From: Bog-473 sp035551835 | GTDB lineage: Bacteria; Actinomycetota; Acidimicrobiia; Acidimicrobiales; RAAP-2 | Direction: 5' to 3' | DNA length: 64,000 bases | Assembly (NCBI GenBank): GCA_035551835.1 | Contig: DASZMN010000072.1 | Location: forward strand, 11,231 to 75,230 | Part shown: piece by piece, positions 1 through 8,691 of the stretch | How the letters are laid out: the number at the start of each line of letters is the position of its first letter | Position numbering within the stretch: position 1 is the stretch's first letter | The notes under the pieces: model-generated | What the model saw: the letters and a program-made list of their open reading frames with translations, nothing else | Databases searched by the model: none | What the model was told of the DNA's origin: nothing | Position numbers and translations under genes: made by a program

Positions 1-57
1 GCGCCCGCAGGCCTGCGGTCGGTGACCGAGCTCGAGTCGGTGACGCTCACGGCCATC

Positions 58-906
58 TCACACCACGAGCCGCCGCGCGAAAGTCCGGCGTCCGGCCAGG
101 TAGCCGACCAGTGCGCAGCCGCTCAGATACGCGACATGTCCGAGGTCGGCCCACGAGACCTGGCCCAAGGTGAGGTCGCGGCAGAGGGCGACGCCGTGGT
201 ACAGCGGCGTCGCGTAGGCCACCGCTTGCAGCCAGGCGGGCAACTGCGAGACGGGGAAGAATGTGCCCGAGAACAGGAACATCGGAATGATGGCGAAGCG
301 ATACAGGGTGGAGAACGACGAGTCCTTGTCCTGGGTCGCGGCAAACGCGCTCACCGGCGCTGCGAAGGCAAGACCGGTCAGCAAGGCGGCCGGGAGCGCC
401 GCGATCGCCCAGGGCGAGTAGACGACGCCGAAGGCGGCCATGACGGCGAGATAGATCGAAACGACGATGGCGAGCCGGGCCATGATCCACGCCAGGTGTC
501 CGAGCAGGACGTCATACACCTCGAGCGGGGTGGCCAACTGGGCCAGATATGTCCGCATCCACTTGATCGCGCCCATTACCGGATACGTGGCGTCGTTGGT
601 GCCGATCTGCATGCAGGTGCCAGCGAGGAGACCGGGAGCGAGGTAGGCCACGTAGGTCACGCCGGCAACGCTGTGTGAGTGCTTGTCGATCAAGGAGCCC
701 AGGGCGATGCCCATGGCAGCGAGATAGAGGACCGGAATCAGGAAACTGGTGACGACCGAGCTGCGCCAGGTGCGGCGGTACTGGTAGCCCCAGTAACCCG
801 CCGCGCGCAGCCACATGGGTGTCGGGATCCGCCGCCTCGGGAGCACCTCGCCATGCTGGAAGTACACGGCGCCTCCGGCCGCCGCGCCGTGCGCCGTGGT
901 GGTCAT
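58..906 (-). CDS. ABC-2 type transporter permease (NodJ/DrrB-like)
   Basis: A 282-residue integral membrane protein with about six hydrophobic segments after a charged N-terminal stretch of roughly 45 residues. The first membrane span follows a WRSSVVTSFLIPVLYLAAMG segment, and the C-terminal part carries the ABC-2 region MFLFSGTFFPVSQLPAWLQ, typical of NodJ/DrrB-type exporter permeases. It starts at ATG 906, five bases after the stop of the ATPase gene, so the two form a translationally coupled exporter pair. The family exports small hydrophobic molecules such as drugs, lipo-oligosaccharides or polyketides; the substrate cannot be told from sequence. Bases 1-57 downstream hold nothing I can assign. 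Confidence 0.88.
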   Translation of the reverse strand: MTTTAHGAAAGGAVYFQHGEVLPRRRIPTPMWLRAAGYWGYQYRRTWRSSVVTSFLIPVLYLAAMGIALGSLIDKHSHSVAGVTYVAYLAPGLLAGTCMQIGTNDATYPVMGAIKWMRTYLAQLATPLEVYDVLLGHLAWIMARLAIVVSIYLAVMAAFGVVYSPWAIAALPAALLTGLAFAAPVSAFAATQDKDSSFSTLYRFAIIPMFLFSGTFFPVSQLPAWLQAVAYATPLYHGVALCRDLTLGQVSWADLGHVAYLSGCALVGYLAGRRTFARRLVV

Positions 907-911
907 TCGGA

Positions 912-1928
912 TCAGTCCACCAGGGTGCGGCCGGTCAAGCGGAGAAAGACGTCCTCCAGCGTCGACCGACGGACGAGCGTGCTCTGGGCAACGTGGCCCA
1001 TCCGCGCGACTTCGGCCAGCGCGGCATCACCGTCTTCGGTGTACAGAAGGATCCGGTCGGGCAGGACCTCTTGACGATCTGCCAGCGCGGCCAACGACGG
1101 TGCGATCGCTTCGTGTTGGCCCGGCGAGAAGCGCAGCTCCACGACCTCTTTGGACGAGTAGGCGTCGATCAGTTCTCGCGGGGTGCCTTCCGCAGCAAAG
1201 CGTCCTTTGTCCATCACGACGAGTCGGTCGCAGAGCTGCTCCGCCTCGTCCATGTAGTGCGTCGTGATGATGAGGGTGACCCCCTCCTGCTTGAGCCGGT
1301 AGAGGCGGTCCCACAAGAGGTGTCTGGCCTGCGGGTCCAGTCCGGTGGTGGGCTCGTCGAGGATGAGCAGGTCGGGGTCGGAGATGAGGGCCCGGGCGAT
1401 GGTGAGCCGGCGCTTCATCCCACCCGACAACGGGTCGACTCTGTCGTTGGCGCGCTCAGTCAGCTGGGCGAACTCCAGCAGCTGAGCCGCCCGCTCGCGG
1501 ACGACCTTCTTCGGCATGTCGAAGTAGCGCCCGTAGATCATGAGGTTGTCGAGGACGGTGAGCTCCAGGTCCAGCGAATCCTCTTGGGGGACGAGCCCCA
1601 TGCGGGCCCGGATCCTGGATCCGTCGGTCGACGGATCCATTCCCAGCACGCGCAGGGTCCCGCCGCTGACCGGGCTGATGCACGAGACCATCCGCATCGT
1701 CGACGTCTTGCCCGCGCCGTTTGGTCCGAGGAAGCCAAAAGACTCTCCCGGCGAGATGGAGAAGTCGACGCCGTCGACCGCCACGAAGTCGCCGAAGCGC
1801 TTGACCAGGCCGTGCGCCTCGACCATCGGTGCGCGGGCGGCCTCGGCCCGCCACGCTCCGGCGGGCGCTCCCGCTCGCTCCCGCTCCGAGTCGGGGACGT
1901 CAGTCATCGGCGAGGAATGTGACGCCAT
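912..1928 (-). CDS. ABC transporter ATP-binding protein (NodI/DrrA-like)
   Basis: A 338-residue nucleotide-binding subunit. Visible motifs in order: Walker A GPNGAGKT (about residues 68-75), Q-loop VPQED, signature LSGGMKRRL, Walker B LLILDEPTTGLD and the switch histidine in TTHYMDEAEQL. The extension after the core domain, with a glycine/proline-poor C-terminal module, is usual in the DrrA/NodI subfamily. About 35 residues of low-complexity Ala/Arg/Glu sequence precede the domain, so the true start could lie further in than ATG 1928. The permease follows after 5 bases. The gene diverges from the beta-glucosidase across about 57 bases. Confidence 0.92.
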   Translation of the reverse strand: MASHSSPMTDVPDSERERAGAPAGAWRAEAARAPMVEAHGLVKRFGDFVAVDGVDFSISPGESFGFLGPNGAGKTSTMRMVSCISPVSGGTLRVLGMDPSTDGSRIRARMGLVPQEDSLDLELTVLDNLMIYGRYFDMPKKVVRERAAQLLEFAQLTERANDRVDPLSGGMKRRLTIARALISDPDLLILDEPTTGLDPQARHLLWDRLYRLKQEGVTLIITTHYMDEAEQLCDRLVVMDKGRFAAEGTPRELIDAYSSKEVVELRFSPGQHEAIAPSLAALADRQEVLPDRILLYTEDGDAALAEVARMGHVAQSTLVRRSTLEDVFLRLTGRTLVD

Positions 1929-1985
1929 TGTCAGCTAACGATACCGTGCCCACCACGGACCAGGACAGGCGGGGAGGACGTGCAC

Positions 1986-3179
1986 ATGGCCGAGACCGGA
2001 AGGAGCAGGAAATTCCCGCAGGGCTTCACCTGGGGCACCGCGACGGCGGCCCATCAGGTCGAAGGCGGGAACGTCAACAACGACTGGTGGGCGTTCGAGC
2101 ACACTTCCGGGTCGGCGTGCACCGAACCATCGGGTGATGCCTGCGACTCGTGGGCGCGCTGGGAGGAAGACATCGACCTCGTCGCTGGCCTTGGGTTGGA
2201 CAACTACCGGTTCTCCATCGAGTGGAGCCGGGTCGAGCCGGCCGACGGCGAGTTCTCCCAGGCGGCACTGGCGCACTACCGCAGGCAGTGCCTCGGCTTG
2301 CGGGAGCGCGGCCTCGATCCAGTGGTGACGTTCCACCACTTCACGACCCCGCTCTGGCTGACCGGCCAGGGCGGATGGGAGAGCGACGTGACGCTGCAGC
2401 GGTTCGCACGCTTCTGCTCCGTGGTGGCAGAGGCACTGGGCGACGTCATGACTCGGGCTTGCACGATCAACGAACCGAACATCGTCGCCACCATGGGCTG
2501 GCTCGTGGGGATGTTCCCGCCTGGCAAGACCGAAGTCGGGCTGTCACGACACGTCGCCGAGAACTTCGTCCACGCGCACCGTTTGGCGGTCGACGCCATT
2601 CGATCGGCTGCGCCCGGGGTGCCCGTCGGTCTCACGCTGTCGATGACGGACTACCAGCTTGCGCCGGGTGGCGAGGAAAAACTCGACGGCATTCGGCACC
2701 ACGCAGAGGACATTTTCCTCGACGCCACCAAGGGCGACGACTTCCTGGGCGTGCAGACATACTCCCGTCAGCTCATCGGGCCGAACGGCTGGGCGGGTTA
2801 CGAAGAGGGCGTGCCCGTCCTCGACATGGGTTACGAGTTCTACCCCGCCTCCCTGGGCAACTGCATCCGACGGGCCTGGGAGTACACGGGGGGTTCCGTT
2901 CCGTTGCTCGTCACGGAAAACGGCATCGGTACGACTGATGACGAGCAGCGCATCGACTACGTACGCCTGGCTCTGTCAGGGGTCCTCGATGCCATCGACG
3001 AGGGCATCGACGTGCGGGGCTATACCTATTGGTCGCTGCTCGACAATTTCGAGTGGGCTCTCGGCTATCGACCCCGGTTCGGCATCGTCAGCGTCGACCG
3101 AGACACCTTCACCAGGACAGCCAAGCCCAGCGCGGCATGGCTGGCCTCGGTCGCCGCAGCGAATGCCCTCGACGCCTGA
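1986..3179 (+). CDS. Glycoside hydrolase family 1 beta-glucosidase-like enzyme
   Basis: A GH1 retaining glycosidase of about 397 residues, cytosolic (no signal peptide). The acid/base glutamate lies in TINEPN (about residue 163) and the nucleophile in VTENG (about residue 311), both intact. N-terminal FPQGFTWGTATAAHQVEG is the usual GH1 opening, and YTYWSLLDNFEWALGY is the family C-terminal signature. ATG 1986 is preferred to GTG 1980 because GGGGAGG at about 1971-1977 sits 8 bases before it. Family members cleave beta-glucosides or beta-galactosides; at about 400 residues this one is shorter than the usual 440-480 because of loop trimming. It diverges from the ABC exporter; no sugar transporter is adjacent. 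Confidence 0.92.
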   Translation: MAETGRSRKFPQGFTWGTATAAHQVEGGNVNNDWWAFEHTSGSACTEPSGDACDSWARWEEDIDLVAGLGLDNYRFSIEWSRVEPADGEFSQAALAHYRRQCLGLRERGLDPVVTFHHFTTPLWLTGQGGWESDVTLQRFARFCSVVAEALGDVMTRACTINEPNIVATMGWLVGMFPPGKTEVGLSRHVAENFVHAHRLAVDAIRSAAPGVPVGLTLSMTDYQLAPGGEEKLDGIRHHAEDIFLDATKGDDFLGVQTYSRQLIGPNGWAGYEEGVPVLDMGYEFYPASLGNCIRRAWEYTGGSVPLLVTENGIGTTDDEQRIDYVRLALSGVLDAIDEGIDVRGYTYWSLLDNFEWALGYRPRFGIVSVDRDTFTRTAKPSAAWLASVAAANALDA

Positions 3180-3188
3180 CCGAACGCC

Positions 3189-4061
3189 CTAGGACATTGA
3201 CGCGAGCTCCGCGTTTGCGACGATGGCGTCGGCGACGTCCGCCCAGAGCGGCTCGGGCAGGTCGTGGCCCATTCCGGGATAGGTGATCAGCTTCGCGTCG
3301 GGCACCGCCTCCGCCGTGGCCTGCCCGCCGCTCAGCGTCACGAGCGGATCTGCCTCACCGTGCAACACCAAGAAAGGCATCGCGACCCCGTGCAGGCCCT
3401 CGGTCCGGTCGGGTGACCCCAAAACGGCGGCGAGTTGGCGAGCGGTACCTTCGGGGCAGTACGACCGGTCGTAGGCGGCGGCCGCCCGGGCGCGGAGCAG
3501 TGCCTCGTCGACCGGATACCCGGGCGAGCCGATCACTTTGCTGCCCGAAACGCTCGCCTCGATCGCCTCCTCTCGACTGGTTGCGATCGGCCGAAGCAAC
3601 GCGGCGATGGCCTCACCGGTTGGGGCTCCGACCGCGCGGTTCCCGGTTGTGGACATGATCGAGCAGGCCGAGTGAAATCGGTCCTGATGTTGGATCGCCA
3701 ACGCCTGGGTGATCATGCCGCCGAGAGAAGCGCCGACCACGTGGACCTTCGGCAGTCCGAGTTCGGCCAACAGACCGGCCGCGTCGTCCGCCATGTCCTC
3801 GATCAGATACCGCGCGGAAGAGGCGTCACCCGTGAAGAGTGCAGCGATATCCGGGGTGCCCTCGAGCTTCGTGGAAAACCCGGAGTCGCGGTTGTCGAAG
3901 CGAATCACGAAGAAGCCTCGTTCGCAAAATGCGTCAACGAAACCTTGGGGCCATGTGATGAGTTGGGCCCCCAGTCCCATCACCAAGAGCAGGGGTCGGT
4001 CGTTCCTGTCACCCTCGATGAGGTACTCAATGTCGATCCCGTTGGCCTTGACTTTGGGCAC
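3189..4061 (-). CDS. Alpha/beta-fold hydrolase
   Basis: A 290-residue cytosolic hydrolase. The nucleophile elbow GASLGG, the oxyanion strand LLLVMGLGAQLITWP, a late Asp in HGEADPLV and the catalytic His in GMGHDLPEPLW give a full Ser-Asp-His triad. It resembles the haloalkane dehalogenase / aclacinomycin methylesterase branch (RdmC-like). Start GTG 4061 is supported by GAAGGGAG about 8 bases upstream. It is convergent with the GH1 gene, 9 bases between stops. The substrate is not predictable. Confidence 0.85.
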   Translation of the reverse strand: MPKVKANGIDIEYLIEGDRNDRPLLLVMGLGAQLITWPQGFVDAFCERGFFVIRFDNRDSGFSTKLEGTPDIAALFTGDASSARYLIEDMADDAAGLLAELGLPKVHVVGASLGGMITQALAIQHQDRFHSACSIMSTTGNRAVGAPTGEAIAALLRPIATSREEAIEASVSGSKVIGSPGYPVDEALLRARAAAAYDRSYCPEGTARQLAAVLGSPDRTEGLHGVAMPFLVLHGEADPLVTLSGGQATAEAVPDAKLITYPGMGHDLPEPLWADVADAIVANAELASMS

Positions 4062-4123
4062 TGCTGGCTCCCTTCGGTGACGATTGCTGCCGATTTCCTA
4101 CCAGGCCGGGAGCCGTCATCGCT

Positions 4124-4753
4124 CTATGCAGGCGTCGCGGGCTCGGCCACCGAGGCATCGCGGCCGCGCGCCCGCCGCCAACGAGGGCCCAGCTCCCAGC
4201 CCACCAAAAAGACCTCGACCGACCCCATGCAGGCAATGAACAGCGGAAAGGCCGCGACGTCGAAGGTCCAGTGATCGATCGTGAGGAGCACGATGATCAT
4301 GCTGATGACCACGCCGACATAGGAGTGGACGGTCTCGGTTTCGGGATGAGTCCAGCTCTTCATGACGGTCGGCACACCGGCGAGGAAATCGGCGGCGATC
4401 GCGGCCGAGATGGCGAGGACGCCGTTGCGTGTGACCAGCCAGACAGCTGTGCCGATCACGGACATCGCTCCGCACGCGTAGTCGATTCGCCTGACCTTCC
4501 ACACCGAGGTCGGGTTGTGAAACGAGGCCACCAAGACGAGAACAGGCATGAACCCCACCATGAACGTCGGCAGGGCGCGCAGTCCCACACCCTCGTTCAG
4601 CTCCACCGCGGCAGCGAGCAAGGGCGCGATGGCCCAGAGGAGCCACGTGACCCGGTTGGGCTTCGTCGTCCCTCTGAGGGTGTCCCGCAGATATACGGCT
4701 GTACCGAGCGCACCGATTGCGCTCCCGACATACACCCAGTTGACGCTGATCAC
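4124..4753 (-). CDS. Uncharacterised multi-span membrane protein
   Basis: A 209-residue protein with about six hydrophobic segments: WVYVGSAIGALGTAVYL, WLLWAIAPLLAAA, ALPTFMVGFMPVLVLVAS, CGAMSVIGTAVWLV, VGVVISMIIVLLTI and AAFPLFIACMGSVEVFLVGW. The repeated pattern of a span followed by P-x-R/K-x-T-W-L-L-W resembles PQ-loop or SemiSWEET-like folds, but this is only a resemblance. Start GTG 4753; the Ala/Arg-rich tail is cytosolic by charge. It stands alone between the hydrolase and the divergent dipZ. I cannot assign a function. Confidence 0.7.
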   Translation of the reverse strand: MISVNWVYVGSAIGALGTAVYLRDTLRGTTKPNRVTWLLWAIAPLLAAAVELNEGVGLRALPTFMVGFMPVLVLVASFHNPTSVWKVRRIDYACGAMSVIGTAVWLVTRNGVLAISAAIAADFLAGVPTVMKSWTHPETETVHSYVGVVISMIIVLLTIDHWTFDVAAFPLFIACMGSVEVFLVGWELGPRWRRARGRDASVAEPATPA

Positions 4754-4862
4754 AGGCGACAGTCTGGTGCGCGTCGAGCCTCCGCGTCATGCCCAGGGTG
4801 ACGACTCTTTTCCGGGGCCGACCGATAGGTTCTGCGTCAGAGGGCCGACCGGAGGAGCGCCG

Positions 4863-4901
4863 GTGACGATGGATCCGAAAGCGAACAACGTGCATGGGTG
4901 A
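4863..4901 (+). CDS. Possible 12-codon leader peptide overlapping dipZ start
   Basis: GTG 4863 (or ATG 4869) opens a short frame ending at TGA 4899-4901 and is preceded by a strong GGAGGAG at 4851-4857. The dipZ ATG (4894) lies inside its last codons in another frame, and dipZ has no Shine-Dalgarno of its own. The arrangement fits translational coupling from a mini-ORF. No homologue is claimed; the frame could be chance. Confidence 0.35.
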   Translation: MTMDPKANNVHG

Positions 4902-6711
4902 GCTCCTCGTCGTTGCCTTCCTGGGTGGCCTCATCACCGGGGTCTCGCCCTGCATCGTTCCGGTGATCCCCGTGGTGGTCGCCGGAGGTACGTCCACCAC
5001 CAGCGGGCGGCGCCCGTTCCTCATCATCGGCGGGCTGGTGCTGAGCTTCAGCCTGACCGTCCTGTTCGCCCAGACGGTGCTCAGCTTCCTGCACCTCCCG
5101 CTCAACTTCCTCTTCTGGCTCGGGGTCGCGATGCTGGGAGCGATCTCGCTCGGGCTGCTGATCCCCCAACTGGGTGAGCTTCTCGAGCGGCCGTTCGCGC
5201 GGCTCGGCTCGACGCGTTACGCCAAGGAGGGCGGCGGGTTCCTGCTCGGGCTGAGCCTCGGCCCCGTCTTCGTTCCGTGCGCCGGGCCCGTACTGACCGC
5301 GATCTCCGTCGCCGCCTCGCACCGCCAAGTCGGAGCTTCGGCGTTGCTGGTCACGCTCTTCTACGCCATCGGCATCACGCTGCCGCTCTTGATCCTTGCG
5401 GTCGTCGCTCAGCGCACCGCGACCAGTTGGAAGGCTCTGCGCAGTCGCCTGCCGGTCGTACGGCAGGTCGCTGGTGTCGTCCTCGGCATTGCGACGCTGG
5501 CGATTGCCTTCAACTGGCTCGGGGCGGTCCAGCGGGACGTCCCCGGTTACACCACGGCGCTTGAGGACCATATTGAGTCCACCAATTCGGCGTGCACCCA
5601 GCTGCGGCAGCTGAGCGGCGAACGTCAGAATCAATTCGCGGCCGCCAACGCCAAGCTCGAGGGGAAGAAGGCGACCTGCTCGGTCACCGACGCCGGGAAC
5701 ACGCAGAGCGGGCACTTGGCCGCCGGAGGGTCCACCACGTCGACGTCGTCACCCACCGCGACGACGTCTCCGCAAAAGCCGACCGTCTTCATGGCGAACA
5801 AGACGAACCTGCCCAGCCTTGGCCGAGCACCGAACTTCACCGGCATCACGGCATGGCTCAACACACCCGGAAATCAGCCTCTTTCGTTGAGTCAGCTTCG
5901 GGGCAAGGTCGTGCTCGTCGATTTCTGGACCTACTCGTGCATCAACTGCCAGCGCGCGCTTCCGCACGTCGAGGGTTGGTACAAGGACTACCAGAAGGAC
6001 GGTCTGGTCATCGTCGGGGTGTCGTCACCGGAATTCACCTTTGAGCACGTGGTGTCCAACGTCAAGAGCGCAGCCGGAAGCCTCGGCATCAATTACCCCG
6101 TTGCCGTGGATGACAACCTGGCCACGTGGGATGCCTATAACAACGAATACTGGCCGGCCGAATACCTGATCGACCCGACTGGGGTCGTCCGCGCCTACGA
6201 CTTCGGCGAGGGCGGCTACGGCACCATGGAGAGCAACATCCGGATGCTCCTGACCGCCAATGGGGTCTCTGACCTTCCTCCGCGGACCGACATCCCCGAC
6301 AAGACGCCCACGAGCCAAGCCATCACCCCGGAGAGCTATGTCGGCTACGAGAGGCTCTCCAACGAAGTGGGTACTTCCGTGGTGCAAGACAAGGCGACCG
6401 TCTACCACCCGCCGTCGTCAATCCCCTCCAACAGCCTGGCCTTCGGGGGTACCTGGACCGTTCACAACGAGGAGGCAACCGCGGGCAGCAATGCGACCCT
6501 TGGCCTTCAGTTCACCGCCGATACCGTCTATCTCGTCATGAGTGGCCAAGGAACCGTCGGCGTTTCGGACAACGGGCGACCCGTCACCACCTTGAACATC
6601 GGTGGCGTACCAAAGCTCTACACCTTGCTCTCAGGATCCTCATTGCAAACCGGGACGCTCACGCTGACCATGTCCCCCGGTGTCGAGGCGTACGACTTCA
6701 CTTTTGGCTGA
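4894..6711 (+). CDS. dipZ: DipZ-type CcdA-thioredoxin fusion (cytochrome c biogenesis / disulfide relay)
   Basis: A 605-residue fusion. Residues 1 to about 215 form a CcdA/DsbD-beta membrane domain with the two essential cysteines in SPCIVPVIP (C20) and FVPCAGP (C129). A Ser/Thr-rich linker follows. A TlpA-like thioredoxin domain sits outside the membrane with a CINC active site (C349/C352) in WTYSCINCQRALP. A C-terminal beta-rich domain of about 150 residues completes the DipZ architecture known from Mycobacterium. It passes electrons from cytosolic thioredoxin to extracytoplasmic thiols, for cytochrome c maturation or oxidative defence. The start ATG 4894 has no ribosome site but overlaps a mini-ORF that does. 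Confidence 0.9.
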   Translation: MGELLVVAFLGGLITGVSPCIVPVIPVVVAGGTSTTSGRRPFLIIGGLVLSFSLTVLFAQTVLSFLHLPLNFLFWLGVAMLGAISLGLLIPQLGELLERPFARLGSTRYAKEGGGFLLGLSLGPVFVPCAGPVLTAISVAASHRQVGASALLVTLFYAIGITLPLLILAVVAQRTATSWKALRSRLPVVRQVAGVVLGIATLAIAFNWLGAVQRDVPGYTTALEDHIESTNSACTQLRQLSGERQNQFAAANAKLEGKKATCSVTDAGNTQSGHLAAGGSTTSTSSPTATTSPQKPTVFMANKTNLPSLGRAPNFTGITAWLNTPGNQPLSLSQLRGKVVLVDFWTYSCINCQRALPHVEGWYKDYQKDGLVIVGVSSPEFTFEHVVSNVKSAAGSLGINYPVAVDDNLATWDAYNNEYWPAEYLIDPTGVVRAYDFGEGGYGTMESNIRMLLTANGVSDLPPRTDIPDKTPTSQAITPESYVGYERLSNEVGTSVVQDKATVYHPPSSIPSNSLAFGGTWTVHNEEATAGSNATLGLQFTADTVYLVMSGQGTVGVSDNGRPVTTLNIGGVPKLYTLLSGSSLQTGTLTLTMSPGVEAYDFTFG

Positions 6712-6780
6712 CGCTGCTCACTGGTTCGGCTGACGAAGACCGGGTATGGACCGCAGACGGCAACAGAGGAGGTAACGACC

Positions 6781-6987
6781 GTGTCAGCGAATGACAAGGC
6801 GCAGAACACAGCAGAGGCGGCCCGCGGCAAGGCGAAGGAAGTCGTTGGCCGCACGATCAGGGACGAAGGCCTCGAGACCGAGGGCAAGGTGGATCAGGTC
6901 GTCGGGCACCTGAAGCAGGCGGGCGAGAAGATAAAGGATGCCCTGAGGAGCGGTTCGACCTCCAAAGACCGCCGCTCCACGCGCTGA
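6781..6987 (+). CDS. CsbD-family stress protein
   Basis: A 68-residue hydrophilic protein rich in Lys, Glu and Asp, with the CsbD pattern AARGKAKEVVGRTIRDEGLE followed by EGKVDQVVGHLKQAGEKIKD. The family is small, helical and induced by general stress in many bacteria; its biochemical role is unknown. GTG 6781 is chosen because a strong GGAGGT lies 8 bases upstream. It is 69 bases downstream of dipZ on the same strand and could share its transcript. Confidence 0.85.
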   Translation: MSANDKAQNTAEAARGKAKEVVGRTIRDEGLETEGKVDQVVGHLKQAGEKIKDALRSGSTSKDRRSTR

Positions 6988-7080
6988 CGGCTCGTCCCGC
7001 TGGGGCTGCCGTCGGGCCCGCCGATCGGGGCTGCGTCCCGGCCGGAACGTCGGGCGACCTCGCGTCGTCTCGCGATCAAA

Positions 7081-8691
7081 TCAGTTGATGGCCCGCTCTT
7101 GGGCCGCCCAGTACGGAGCCCGCAGCTCGCGCTTGAGGATCTTGCCGGAAGGATTGCGAGGCAAAGCTTCCGCCCTGTCGACGGAGGTCGGACACTTGTA
7201 GTGCGCCAAGTTCGCACGGCAGTGCGTCATCAGGTCCGTATCGCTCATTTCCGTGCCCGGTGCGACGACGACGACGGCCTTGACGGTTTCACCCCACTTC
7301 GGATCAGGGACCCCGATGACCGCCGCGTCGACGACCGCCGGGTGCGAAAGAAGGACGTTCTCGACTTCCGCCGGATAGATATTCTCGCCTCCGCTCACGA
7401 TCATGTCCTTTATCCGATCGTGTAGGTACAGATAGCCCTCTGCGTTGAAATAGCCGGCGTCACCGGTGCGCAGCCATCCTGCGCTGTCGATGGTCAAGGC
7501 CGTCTCGTCGGGCTTCCGCCAGTAGCCCGCCATGTTGTAGGCAGATCGAGTCTGCACCTCCCCGACCTCACCGGCCTGGACCACGTCTCCCGAGTCGGGG
7601 TCGACGATCCTGATCTCCACGGAGTCAAGCGGCTTGCCCGCCGATCTGAGGAGGCCGCGCCGGGGCCCATCCGGATCGTGGTCTTCGAACGGGAGCGACA
7701 CGATGGCACCAGTGGTTTCTGTCATCCCGTAGACCTGGCAGAACCCACAGCCGAAGGCCCCCATGCACTTTACGAGCACGTCCTCGGAGATCGCCGACGC
7801 ACCGTAAAAGATCAACCGCACGCTCGAGAGGTCCGTCGTGGCTAACGACGGGGTTGCCAGGAGCACCATGAGCACGGCCGGGACCAGGAACATCTCGGTG
7901 ATGTGCTCCGCCGCGATCAGCCGCAACAAAAGATCAGGATCGACATCACGAAGGATGATCGAACGACCTCCTCGTGACATGGCGCAGAGCGCCCACCCGG
8001 AACCACCGATGTGGAACAGCGGCATGGCAACGAGGCTCACCGTGTCGTCGGAGACGTTGAAGGTGTGATTGGCACCCGCAACCGCCTTCGACAAATTCTC
8101 GTTGGTCAGCATGACGCCCTTGGGCAACCCGGTCGTGCCGGACGTGTAGAGCTGCATACTTACCTCATCGGCTGTGCCGACGTGACCAAGGTCTTCGGGC
8201 GGGCATCCCTCGACCCATTGCTCGAACGTCACCGAACGCGGATCACTGCAGTGCGCGGAGCCGACGTCGCCGATCAACACGATCCGGCGGACGCTCTCCA
8301 AGCCATTCGTCATGTCCGACAAAACCCCGAGATAGTCGGTGTGCACGACCAACACCGCGGCTTGGGAATCATCGATGATCGCGGTCATTTCGGCGGGTGC
8401 GAGGCGCCAGTTCACCGCGACATTAACCGCTCCGATCAGTGAACCACCGAAGAGGAAATCGAAGTACGCGATGCCGTTGCGATCGAGGAACGCTATGCGA
8501 TCACCGACGGCGACACCCTCGCGCTTGGCCGCCTGCGCGACACGACACGCCATGTCGTATTCCTCGCCCCACGTCCGACGCTGCCCGCCGAGAACGAGCA
8601 TCTCGTGATCGGGTTGTACGTGAGCCAGATGTCGGATCATCCCGGCCACCGTGTAGCGCTCCTGTTCGGCGACAACGACGCTCGACGGCAC
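7081..8691 (-). CDS. Acyl-CoA synthetase (AMP-forming)
   Basis: A 536-residue member of the ANL adenylating family. The phosphate-binding loop is YTSGTTGLPKGV, the A5 motif YGMTETTG, the A7 motif GWLRTGD, and the C-terminal lysine lies in PRNPSGKILKRELR, so the enzyme looks complete. It activates a carboxylic acid with ATP and CoA; the sequence is nearest to medium/long-chain fatty-acid ligases of the FadD type. The start is GTG 8691; an internal ATG (MIRHL) is about 17 residues in. It is monocistronic, with a long AT-rich upstream region. Confidence 0.9.
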   Translation of the reverse strand: MPSSVVVAEQERYTVAGMIRHLAHVQPDHEMLVLGGQRRTWGEEYDMACRVAQAAKREGVAVGDRIAFLDRNGIAYFDFLFGGSLIGAVNVAVNWRLAPAEMTAIIDDSQAAVLVVHTDYLGVLSDMTNGLESVRRIVLIGDVGSAHCSDPRSVTFEQWVEGCPPEDLGHVGTADEVSMQLYTSGTTGLPKGVMLTNENLSKAVAGANHTFNVSDDTVSLVAMPLFHIGGSGWALCAMSRGGRSIILRDVDPDLLLRLIAAEHITEMFLVPAVLMVLLATPSLATTDLSSVRLIFYGASAISEDVLVKCMGAFGCGFCQVYGMTETTGAIVSLPFEDHDPDGPRRGLLRSAGKPLDSVEIRIVDPDSGDVVQAGEVGEVQTRSAYNMAGYWRKPDETALTIDSAGWLRTGDAGYFNAEGYLYLHDRIKDMIVSGGENIYPAEVENVLLSHPAVVDAAVIGVPDPKWGETVKAVVVVAPGTEMSDTDLMTHCRANLAHYKCPTSVDRAEALPRNPSGKILKRELRAPYWAAQERAIN

